Position numbers and translations under genes: made by a program
In this document: positions 1 through 5,397 of the stretch, piece by piece
Layout: each line of letters opens with the position of its first letter
Position numbering within the stretch: position 1 is the first letter of the stretch
Source of the DNA: Nitrospira_G sp035457545
Lineage (GTDB): Bacteria > Nitrospirota > Nitrospiria > Nitrospirales > Nitrospiraceae
Assembly (NCBI GenBank): GCA_035457545.1
Contig: DATIBM010000265.1
Coordinates: forward strand, 1 to 5,517
Reading direction: 5' to 3'
DNA: 5,517 nucleotides
The notes under the pieces: generated by a model
Seen by the model: only the letters and a program-made list of their open reading frames with translations
Databases searched by the model: none
Told to the model about the DNA's origin: nothing

Positions 1-260
1 CCGATCCAGGGCTGGGTGGTGGAGTTCCGGCTCAACATGAGATCCTGTGCCAGCAGGGTCAAACAACTCCGGACCATTTGTTCCCGCGCGCTGTCCTCGC
101 GCACCCGCTCGATCGCGTCAGTGGTCGTCGTCACCGTTCCGAAGATGAAGGTGGCGGCCACCGCGAGAATGGCCACGCCCAGGATCAATTCGATCAGGGT
201 AAAGCCGCGCTCCGCGCGCTCAGCCAGTTCAAAATGACGCGCCGGTGGGCTGAAAGACAT
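1..260 (-). CDS. gspJ: Minor pseudopilin GspJ, N-terminal part (cut by the left edge)
   Basis: GspJ is a minor pseudopilin that, with GspI and GspK, forms the tip complex of the T2SS pseudopilus. The frame opens with ATG at 258-260 and stays open for 86 residues to the edge; the C-terminal part is missing. Residues 1-19 are a leader rich in Arg and Glu ending in Gly. Cleavage is expected at G19|F20, giving a mature start FTLIEL with the conserved Glu24 (+5), followed by a hydrophobic helix at about 20-42. The start lies inside gspI, so the two genes overlap by 32 nt. No Shine-Dalgarno sequence is evident, which suggests translational coupling to gspI. No other in-frame ATG lies before the cleavage site. 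That it is a pseudopilin is clear from sequence. The name GspJ rests on its place after G, H and I, since the diagnostic C-terminal domain is not visible. Confidence 0.85.
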   Translation of the reverse strand, partial: MSFSPPARHFELAERAERGFTLIELILGVAILAVAATFIFGTVTTTTDAIERVREDSAREQMVRSCLTLLAQDLMLSRNSTTQPWI

Positions 261-690
261 AATGGTTGAGCTCGACGGATTCTTCGTTTAATCCATGAGT
301 CCAGAGCACCTCGACGCGGATCTCCTGGACCTTTTCCAACGGAGTCGGCATGATGGACCGCCTCCACCGGTAGCCAGGGGCCCGATCCTCGCCCGTCGCG
401 CGGAAGGAGAGACCCGGCGGCGCATCCTTGAAGTCTCCGCTCTGCTCTCCGCTTGTCGGCAGCACCGGCAGCAACTCCGTCTCCAACAGCTTCTCCTGCG
501 CCAAAAGAGTAGCCGTGGTGATTTCTCTCGCCCGTTCGCGAAGATCCAGGTCCCGATTGCGCAGGCCCAGCAGGACCGGGAGCACGATCGCCAACAGGGC
601 CATGGCGAGCATGACCTCCAAGAGCGTGAACCCGCGGGCATGCTCCCCCTTGCGAAGCATGGGGCCGTTCTCAGCTTTGGCGCGGCGCAT
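229..690 (-). CDS. gspI: Minor pseudopilin GspI
   Basis: GspI is a minor pseudopilin thought to nucleate the pseudopilus tip with GspJ and GspK. The 153-residue precursor has a basic leader (1-20), cleavage at G20|F21, a mature N-terminus FTLLEVM with Glu25 at +5, and a hydrophobic helix at about 21-43. After the helix comes a charged amphipathic stretch (residues 44-75) containing an A..LAQEKL.E pattern similar to that seen after the helix in GspI proteins, then a small C-terminal domain. The start is ATG at 688-690, two bases after the gspH stop. No good Shine-Dalgarno sequence precedes it, so reinitiation after gspH is likely. Met11 (ATG at 658-660) is an alternative start and would still leave a 10-residue leader. 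The last 32 nt, including the stop, overlap gspJ. Size and order (after gspH, before gspJ) support the name. Confidence 0.88.
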   Translation of the reverse strand: MRRAKAENGPMLRKGEHARGFTLLEVMLAMALLAIVLPVLLGLRNRDLDLRERAREITTATLLAQEKLLETELLPVLPTSGEQSGDFKDAPPGLSFRATGEDRAPGYRWRRSIMPTPLEKVQEIRVEVLWTHGLNEESVELNHYVFQPTGASF

Positions 691-692
691 GG

Positions 693-1325
693 CTAGACGC
701 TGAGGTTGCCTCCGTAGATCTCCGGAAACAACAGCGGCCGGACATCTTCCGGAAGGGGAGGGAGGGGGGCGAGATCCACATCCACGTCGCTGACACGAAT
801 CTGGCCGGTCAGATTGCTGATATGGAGCGCGACGAGAGTCCGATTGTCGTCCAGATCGCGCAGCGAAATAATGGCCGCCTCCGGATACCCGTTCGGCAGA
901 ATCTGAACGTAGACCGTGCCGGTTTCCCGTCTGCCTTGAAACACCGTGACCGCCCGTTCGAACTTGACGCCGACGGGCAGTTCGAATCGCTTTTCATATC
1001 GGGGATCGAGCGGGATCCGTTCTCCATCGGCAAACACCGTCGTGACCCAGTATTGCCCTTGGTCCAAATCCAGATGGAGGCGCCACACCTGCTGCGAGGA
1101 AACGGCCTGGCCCTTCAGGGTATGGATCAGCCCGATCAACGAACGGCCGGCGGTTCCCGCATCCTGAAGCAAGCCGATCCTGGGAACCACAATGGCAAGA
1201 AGCAGCCCCAACAATCCGAGCACGAGGATGATTTCAAACAGGGTGAAGCCGCCTTCGCGCGAGCCTCGCCTCGTTCCCTTGGACCAGGCCTGCGTGTCTG
1301 TTGGAGGGTGGCGCAACGGTTGCAC
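693..1325 (-). CDS. gspH: Minor pseudopilin GspH (long form with a proline-rich tail)
   Basis: GspH is a minor pseudopilin placed between the GspG shaft and the I-J-K tip. The GTG start at 1323-1325 lies 8 nt after the gspG stop. An AAGGA motif lies upstream at a long spacing of 12 nt, and an in-frame stop lies a few codons further up, so no longer start is possible. The 26-residue leader ends in Gly-Gly. Cleavage is expected at G26|F27 with Glu31 at +5, then a strongly hydrophobic helix at 27-50 ending in VVPRIG. The periplasmic part is beta-rich with an ISNLTGQIRV segment near 169-178. The 210-residue precursor is longer than the roughly 150-170 residues usual for GspH. The extra length is a Pro-rich end at 185-202 plus a short tail. 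Position and helix support GspH, but sequence in this family is weakly conserved, so a GspH-like pseudopilin is the cautious reading. Confidence 0.82.
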   Translation of the reverse strand: MQPLRHPPTDTQAWSKGTRRGSREGGFTLFEIILVLGLLGLLLAIVVPRIGLLQDAGTAGRSLIGLIHTLKGQAVSSQQVWRLHLDLDQGQYWVTTVFADGERIPLDPRYEKRFELPVGVKFERAVTVFQGRRETGTVYVQILPNGYPEAAIISLRDLDDNRTLVALHISNLTGQIRVSDVDVDLAPLPPLPEDVRPLLFPEIYGGNLSV

Positions 1326-1333
1326 GATGCGGG

Positions 1334-1822
1334 CTAATCCTTATCCAGGTTCCAATTGGTGATGTCGGCATTGGGTCCCTCGCCGCCGACTTCGCCGTCG
1401 GTGCCCAGCGAAATGATCTCGTAGTCCCCGCGTGTGCTGGGGCTGATGTACTTGTAAGGGTTGCCCCAGGGATCTTCCGGCACCTTCTGCAGGTAACCGC
1501 CGAGCTTCCACTTTTTCGGGACGACTCCGGTGGTCGGTTTTTCCACCAGCGCCTTGAGGTTCTGCTCGGTCGAAGGATAGACCCCGTTGTCCAGCTTGTA
1601 GAGTTGAAGCGCCGCCTCGATATTGCGGATCTGTACCTTCGCCGCCGTGCGCTTGGCCTCATCGGTCCGCCCCATGATCCGAGGCACCACCAATGCCGCC
1701 AGGATGGCGAGAATCGCCACGACCACCATGATCTCGATGAATGTGAACCCGGCCGCACGGCCGATCCGCCATCCCATGCACCGCTGCCCGCCCATCCGCA
1801 CCCTCATTCGCCGCCTGACCAT
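1334..1822 (-). CDS. gspG: Major pseudopilin GspG
   Basis: GspG is the main subunit of the periplasmic pseudopilus and polymerises through its N-terminal helix. With ATG at 1820-1822 the precursor has 162 residues: an Arg-rich leader 1-25, cleavage G25|F26, then FTFIEIM with Glu30 at +5, a hydrophobic helix 26-49 ending VVPRIMGR, and a mature chain of 137 residues, normal for GspG. The C-terminal half has family hallmarks: YPSTEQ.L.AL (82-92), DPWGNPY (117-123), and the calcium-loop region SLGTDG..GGEG..ADI..W (138-157), whose Asp and backbone positions bind Ca2+ in known GspG structures. The start is set by a GAGGTG Shine-Dalgarno sequence at 1826-1831 that overlaps the gspF stop; the intergenic gap is 7 nt. 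In-frame ATGs further down (Met6, Met10, Met16) lack a comparable ribosome site. Confidence 0.96.
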   Translation of the reverse strand: MVRRRMRVRMGGQRCMGWRIGRAAGFTFIEIMVVVAILAILAALVVPRIMGRTDEAKRTAAKVQIRNIEAALQLYKLDNGVYPSTEQNLKALVEKPTTGVVPKKWKLGGYLQKVPEDPWGNPYKYISPSTRGDYEIISLGTDGEVGGEGPNADITNWNLDKD

Positions 1823-1825
1823 TGT

Positions 1826-1831
1826 CACCTC
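1826..1831 (-). promoter_or_regulatory. Ribosome binding site of gspG, overlapping the gspF stop
   Basis: GAGGTG on the minus strand; its GAGG core lies 5 nt before the gspG ATG at 1820-1822. It overlaps the gspF TGA (1830-1832), so ribosomes ending gspF sit on the gspG start signal. It decides between the ATG at 1822 and the more upstream in-frame ATG at 1882, which would add 20 residues to the leader and overlap gspF by 53 nt. Strong initiation here fits the need for GspG in large excess over the other components. Confidence 0.7.
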
Positions 1832-3062
1832 ACCGGACCATTTGTCCCATTTCGAAGATTGGCAAAAGAATCGCCACCACAATAAACAAGACGATCACGC
1901 CCATGCACAAGATCATGATCGGCTCGAGGAGCGCGGTCGCCCGGGCCACCACCCGGTCCACTTCGCCGTCGTAAATGCCGGCGATCCGCTTGAGCATCTC
2001 CTCCATTTCGCCGCTTTTTTCCCCGACGGCGACCATGTGAGTCACCAGCGGCGGGAATTCCCCGCTCCGTTTCAGCGGCACCGCGATGCTTTCCCCCTCG
2101 CGGATATTCTGGCGGGCCTCTTCGATGGCCGCCTCCAGTACGCGGTTGTTCATCACGCGGCGCGACACCTCAAGGGCGTCGAGCAACTGTACACCGCTGG
2201 ACAGCATGGTGGCCAGCGTGCTGCTCAGCCGGGAGATCGCGACCTTCCTCGCGATCTCTCCGATCAGCGGCAGCTTCAACATCAGGCGATGCATCCGGTA
2301 TTGTCCAGTTGCCGTGCGGGCATAGCGTCGCAGGCCGTAGAGGGTCGCGCCGAGACCGCTCAACAGCACATACCAATAGCGGGACAACAGCTCGCTGGTG
2401 CGCATCAGGACGACCGTGGGCCAGGGCAGGGCCTGGCCGAGGTCCGTAAAGACGGCGGTGATCTTGGGAATCGCGAACGTCATGAGGAGAAACAGGACGC
2501 CGAGCCCGACGACGAGCATGACCACCGGATACATCAGCGCGTTGGTGACTTTGGATTTCAAGGCCTGCTGCTTCTCAAGAAACTCCGACAAACGAAACAG
2601 GATTTGATCCAGGGCCCCGCTGGCCTCCCCCGCCCGCACCATCTGCGTATAAATCTGCCCGAACTCCCGCGGATATTCGCCCAGGGCGGCGCTCAGGGCC
2701 TTGCCCGCCCGCACCTGCTCCCGGATATCCGCAAAGAGGCTTTGCACGGATTTTTTTTCCACCTGATCGACAAGAATGCCCAGGGCATCGACCAGCGGCA
2801 AGCCGGCGACGAGTAACGTGGCCAGTTGCCGCGTGGCGAGCGCGAGGTCGGTCGGGGAGAGCGAACGTGGGCGCGCGCCGTGCGACGGATGCCCGGCCGC
2901 GTGGCTCGCGTCCAAGCCAGAGGCCCGCGTTTCGCGCAACTCGGTCGGATAGACTCCCCCTTGGCGCAGCTTGAGCCTCGCCCCACGGAGGCTCTCCGCG
3001 TCAATGATCCCGGCGGCCGTGCCGCCGTCCGCTCTGAGGCCCTTGTAGGCATAGACCGGCAT
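1830..3062 (-). CDS. gspF: T2SS inner-membrane platform protein GspF
   Basis: GspF is the polytopic inner-membrane protein of the T2SS assembly platform. It contacts GspE in the cytoplasm and is thought to pass pseudopilin subunits into the growing pseudopilus. The 410-residue length is typical. The start MPVYAYKG is the canonical GspF N-terminus. A polar, His/Arg/Ser-rich linker (about 44-70) leads to the first GspF repeat domain (72-195), with LATLLVAGLPLVDAL (81-95) and a GEASG turn (145-149). Membrane segments are at about 176-197, 228-245 and 380-402. The second repeat (275-400) mirrors the first, with LATMLSSGVQLLDAL (283-297) and GEKSGEME (347-354). An in-frame stop lies four codons upstream of ATG 3060-3062, fixing this as the first ATG. 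No Shine-Dalgarno sequence is evident. It is separated from gspE by 183 nt. The gene contains a perfect 10-bp inverted repeat and an A8 tract. Confidence 0.96.
   Translation of the reverse strand: MPVYAYKGLRADGGTAAGIIDAESLRGARLKLRQGGVYPTELRETRASGLDASHAAGHPSHGARPRSLSPTDLALATRQLATLLVAGLPLVDALGILVDQVEKKSVQSLFADIREQVRAGKALSAALGEYPREFGQIYTQMVRAGEASGALDQILFRLSEFLEKQQALKSKVTNALMYPVVMLVVGLGVLFLLMTFAIPKITAVFTDLGQALPWPTVVLMRTSELLSRYWYVLLSGLGATLYGLRRYARTATGQYRMHRLMLKLPLIGEIARKVAISRLSSTLATMLSSGVQLLDALEVSRRVMNNRVLEAAIEEARQNIREGESIAVPLKRSGEFPPLVTHMVAVGEKSGEMEEMLKRIAGIYDGEVDRVVARATALLEPIMILCMGVIVLFIVVAILLPIFEMGQMVR
2233..2258 (-). repeat. Perfect 10-bp inverted repeat (hairpin) inside gspF
   Basis: Arms GAGATCGCGA (2233-2242) and TCGCGATCTC (2249-2258) are exactly complementary around a 6-nt spacer. 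In the gspF mRNA the loop reads GGAAGG, which resembles a Shine-Dalgarno core. It lies in codons 269-277, just before the second GspF repeat domain. No T-run follows, so it is not a standard terminator. The structure is seen directly; any function is unknown. Confidence 0.6.
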
Positions 3063-3245
3063 CGGAATTATGCATCATTGACCGTGAAGATTGGCGGTCG
3101 TGAACTCACGGCAGGAGCAATGTGATGACGCGCATGGAAGTCGATGCCAACCCGGCGTCAGCGCGCCGCTCCCGGCGGGCTTGTCGGTCGTCGAAGCCAC
3201 CCTGTATTGAAACCGGCATGTTTCTCAATCCTTCATATCTACTGG
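3063..3245 (-). other. 183-nt gap between gspE and gspF, with a possible 37-residue small ORF
   Basis: All later junctions in this operon are 8 nt or shorter, so this gap stands out. It holds one small frame: ATG at 3217-3219 to TGA at 3106-3108, 37 residues beginning MPVSIQGGF, with an Arg-rich middle and a short hydrophobic end (MRVITLLLP). An AAGGA Shine-Dalgarno motif (3229-3233) sits 9 nt upstream, better than the site in front of gspF itself. I recognise no family. The gap also holds a 5-bp GC hairpin (CGCCG/CGGCG, 3164-3177) and an inverted repeat CCGTGA/TCACGG (3082-3087, 3106-3111). No terminator with a T-run and no promoter with both boxes was found. It could be a real small protein, a coupling leader for gspF, or decayed coding DNA. 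Confidence 0.3.
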
Positions 3246-4961
3246 CTAGATTTCCACTTCCTGCTGGGTGATCCGCATCACCTCTTCCGTCGTCGTGATG
3301 CCCTTGACGACCTTGGCGGCTCCGTCGAGTTTCAACGGAATCATGCCCTTCGCCACGGCGGCCTCCCGAATTCGAGAGGCATCGGCCTTGGCGCCGATCA
3401 GGCGTCGAACCTCGTCGTCCATCACCAACAGCTCGTAAACGCCGGTCCGTCCTCGGTAACCGGTGTTGCCGCATGACGGGCAGCCGACCCCGCGATACAG
3501 CATCGGATGGCCCTTGGCCGGATTGATCCCGAGCCGCGCCAATTCCTCATCGCTGGGCTCGTAGGGGCGCCGGCAATCCTGGCAAATCACACGCGCGAGC
3601 CGCTGGGCCAGCACCGCCACTACCGACGACGCGACCAGAAAAGGTTCAATCCCCATGTCGATCAATCTGGTGGCCGCGCTGGCCGCATCGTTGGTATGGA
3701 GCGTGGAGAACACCAAGTGGCCGGTCAGCGAGGCGTGGATGGCGATTTCGGCCGTCTCCAAATCGCGGATTTCCCCGATCATGATTACGTCCGGGTCCTG
3801 CCGAAGAATCGACCGCAGGCCGGCCGCAAAGGTTAGGTTGATTTTGGGATTGACCTGCATTTGGCCGATGCCCTGAAGCTGATATTCGACCGGATCTTCG
3901 ATGGTGATGATGTTCTTATCCGGCGCATTGATCTGGCTCAAGGCGCCGTAGAGGGTCGTGGTCTTCCCGCTGCCGGTCGGCCCCGTGACCAGAATGATGC
4001 CGTGGGTCAGGTGAATCAGTTGCTGCATGATAGTCAACTGATCCTGTGAAAAGCCGATCTCGGACAGGTTGAGCAGCTTGTTTTCCTTCTGAAGCAACCG
4101 CAGGACGACCCGCTCGCCATGGGAGGTCGGCAACACCGACACGCGGATATCGACATCCTTCCCGGCGGTCCGAATGCCGAACCGTCCGTCTTGCGGCAGA
4201 CGCTTCTCCGCGATGTTCAAGCCCGCCATGATCTTCAGTCGGGCGGTGATGCTCGACTGGAGATGCTTGGGCGGAGTCAGCACGGGATAGAGCACCCCGT
4301 CGATTCGATAGCGGATGACAAGGCCCCGCTCGAAGGATTCGACATGGATGTCGCTCGCCCGGCGTTTCACCGATTCAAACAGGATCGAGTTGACCAACCG
4401 GATGATCGGGGCTTCGTCCGTCGCGTCCAGCAAGTCTTTCGGTTCTTCCAATTCATGGGCCAGCTTGTCCAGATTGCTTTCGGCGACGAGATCTTCCATG
4501 ACCGATTCGGCCGCGGGAGCCGCCGCTCGGTCATACACCTGATTCAGGGTCGACAGGAGCACGATCGGCGTGGTAATGACGGGCTTCACGGGTTTTCCCA
4601 GCAGCAGGCGCAAGTCGTCGAGGGCCTCGACCTGGAGCGGATCGGCCGTGGCCACCACGACGCCGTCCTCCTCCTCTCGCAAGGGGAGGACTTTGAATCG
4701 CCGGGCAAAACCGATGGGCACCTTGTTGATAAGGTCGACGTTCACCAGGGTGGCATCCAGGAAGGGGACCCAGGGGAGGTCCAACTGCTGCGCGAGCGCC
4801 TGGAGAACTTCTTCTTCTTTCATCGTTCTGTTCTTGACCAGCAACTCGCCCAAGCGTACCTTGCGACCCCGTTGCTGCGTGAGCGCGTCTTCAAGGACGG
4901 TGTCGGGGAGGTGAAACTTTTCATGCAAGACCCTCCCGAGGAGTGAGAGTCCGTAGGCCAC
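3246..4961 (-). CDS. gspE: T2SS assembly ATPase GspE
   Basis: GspE is the hexameric cytoplasmic ATPase that powers pseudopilus assembly; it is held at the inner membrane by GspL and acts on GspF. With the GTG start at 4959-4961 it has 571 residues. The N-terminal domain (about 7-145) begins with two 24-residue repeats of MshEN type. The core carries Walker A GPTGSGKT (327-334), an Asp box IITIEDPVEY (351-360), Walker B with DPDVIMIGEIRD (389-400) and a His box TLHTND (420-425). A tetracysteine zinc site follows: C460/C463 and C494/C497, then GYRGRTGVYE. All catalytic motifs are intact. A TTG at 5001-5003 would add 14 residues but is preceded only by a distant GGAG. The GTG has AAAAGG 7 nt upstream and puts the MshEN repeat near the terminus, as in relatives. 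PilB of type IV pili is the close paralogue; the F-G-H-I-J neighbours argue for GspE. Confidence 0.95.
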   Translation of the reverse strand: MAYGLSLLGRVLHEKFHLPDTVLEDALTQQRGRKVRLGELLVKNRTMKEEEVLQALAQQLDLPWVPFLDATLVNVDLINKVPIGFARRFKVLPLREEEDGVVVATADPLQVEALDDLRLLLGKPVKPVITTPIVLLSTLNQVYDRAAAPAAESVMEDLVAESNLDKLAHELEEPKDLLDATDEAPIIRLVNSILFESVKRRASDIHVESFERGLVIRYRIDGVLYPVLTPPKHLQSSITARLKIMAGLNIAEKRLPQDGRFGIRTAGKDVDIRVSVLPTSHGERVVLRLLQKENKLLNLSEIGFSQDQLTIMQQLIHLTHGIILVTGPTGSGKTTTLYGALSQINAPDKNIITIEDPVEYQLQGIGQMQVNPKINLTFAAGLRSILRQDPDVIMIGEIRDLETAEIAIHASLTGHLVFSTLHTNDAASAATRLIDMGIEPFLVASSVVAVLAQRLARVICQDCRRPYEPSDEELARLGINPAKGHPMLYRGVGCPSCGNTGYRGRTGVYELLVMDDEVRRLIGAKADASRIREAAVAKGMIPLKLDGAAKVVKGITTTEEVMRITQQEVEI

Positions 4962-4968
4962 CAACGCA

Positions 4969-4976
4969 CCTTTTCT
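4969..4976 (-). promoter_or_regulatory. Ribosome binding site deciding the gspE start
   Basis: AGAAAAGG on the minus strand lies 7 nt before the GTG at 4959-4961. It favours this GTG over the in-frame TTG at 5001-5003, whose nearest purine-rich site (GGAGAAG) is about 14 nt away. The adjacent TTG at 4962-4964 would have only 4 nt of spacing. Confidence 0.55.
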
Positions 4977-5059
4977 TATCGACGAAATCGCACGGGCCGG
5001 CAACCGCGGGCTCTGCTTCTCCAGGCGGGGAATACCGACCGGGATTGCTGCCGAAGTAC

Positions 5060-5087
5060 CTTATCCGAAAGAGCAGTAGCCAAGCAA
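5060..5087 (-). promoter_or_regulatory. Candidate sigma-70 type promoter for the gsp operon
   Basis: On the minus strand a TTGCTT -35-like box (5082-5087) is followed after 16 nt by GATAAG (5060-5065), which matches the middle four bases of the -10 consensus. Transcription would start near 5053 and leave a leader of about 90 nt before the gspE GTG. Both boxes are weak (3 of 6 and 4 of 6), so this is only the best candidate seen by eye. Confidence 0.22.
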
Positions 5088-5292
5088 GTTCCGCGCCGGG
5101 TTAGCTAGAGGCCGAGGGATCAAGGGAAAAAGGCGATGATTCAGGTCTCTATCCTGAGCGTCTGTCTGAACTCATGAAGGAATAGTAATACAGTCGAGAA
5201 TTCACTGACCAGGCAATTGAGAAAAGGGGCGGTCGTCGCTTGCCAGAGGACGAGGGACTGTCGCCGGCCTTAGCTCTTTCGTATAGATGATT

Positions 5293-5305
5293 TGAGCCGG
5301 GCTCA
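5293..5305. repeat. 13-bp palindrome TGAGCC-G-GGCTCA, operator-like
   Basis: Two perfect 6-bp arms (5293-5298 and 5300-5305) flank a single central base. It lies about 93 nt before the lipoprotein ATG and 6 nt after a TATAGA hexamer, where a repressor site around a transcription start could sit. Only the symmetry is seen; no known regulator site was recognised. Confidence 0.3.
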
Positions 5306-5397
5306 TTGATAACGTTCGGCACTCACTCTGTTCGATAGTTCTGAAGACCGTCTCCGAAAAACCGGTCGATCCCTCGCCTACGCTGAGCCATGACCCG

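Larger units (their letters stand above)
4962..5397. other. Divergent intergenic region between gspE and the lipoprotein gene
   Basis: This 436-nt stretch contains no coding region I can support. It should hold the operon promoter (leftward) and the promoter of the lipoprotein gene (rightward). Visible elements are a weak leftward promoter candidate (5060-5087), a 13-bp palindrome (5293-5305), and the heptamer CGAGGGA at 5113-5119 and 5251-5257 with its reverse complement at 5370-5376. A TATAGA hexamer at 5282-5287 could be a rightward -10 box, but no matching -35 box lies at the right distance. An inverted repeat GACCG/CGGTC (5346-5350, 5363-5367) lies just before the lipoprotein start. No terminator-like stem with a T-run was seen, as expected for a region between divergent genes. 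The far end (5001-5003) holds the alternative TTG start of gspE. Confidence 0.6.

Noticed and set aside
1334..1882. GspG with the upstream ATG at 1880-1882
   Set aside because: It would overlap gspF by 53 nt and give a 45-residue leader; the ATG at 1822 has a GAGGTG ribosome site and a more normal leader.
1623..2816. 397-codon open frame on the plus strand opposite gspF and gspG
   Set aside because: It is antisense to clearly conserved GspF and GspG coding sequence, is rich in His, Gln, Arg and Asp as expected from a GC-rich shadow frame, and shows no domain I recognise.
3067..3072. CATAAT as a -10 box just before gspF on the minus strand
   Set aside because: It matches the consensus 5 of 6, but it ends only 4 nt before the ATG and has no -35-like box 16-18 nt upstream, so a transcript from it would have no leader.
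4119..4946. 275-codon open frame on the plus strand opposite gspE
   Set aside because: It is a shadow of the GspE gene, whose motifs are intact on the other strand; no recognisable family and no ribosome site.
3246..4961. Reading the ATPase as PilB of a type IV pilus
   Set aside because: The motifs are shared, but the following F-G-H-I-J order, with a GspG calcium loop, is that of a type II secretion operon; no pilT or pilC context is present.
5136..5177. 13-codon frame (ATG to TGA) on the plus strand that might be a leader peptide
   Set aside because: It is too short to judge, has no run of regulatory codons, no attenuator-type hairpins follow it, and it lies about 220 nt from the lipoprotein start.
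5231..5243. Sigma-54-like GG...TTGC on the plus strand
   Set aside because: The GG and GC elements are separated by 9 nt rather than the required 10, and the flanking bases do not fit TGGCAC...TTGCA.
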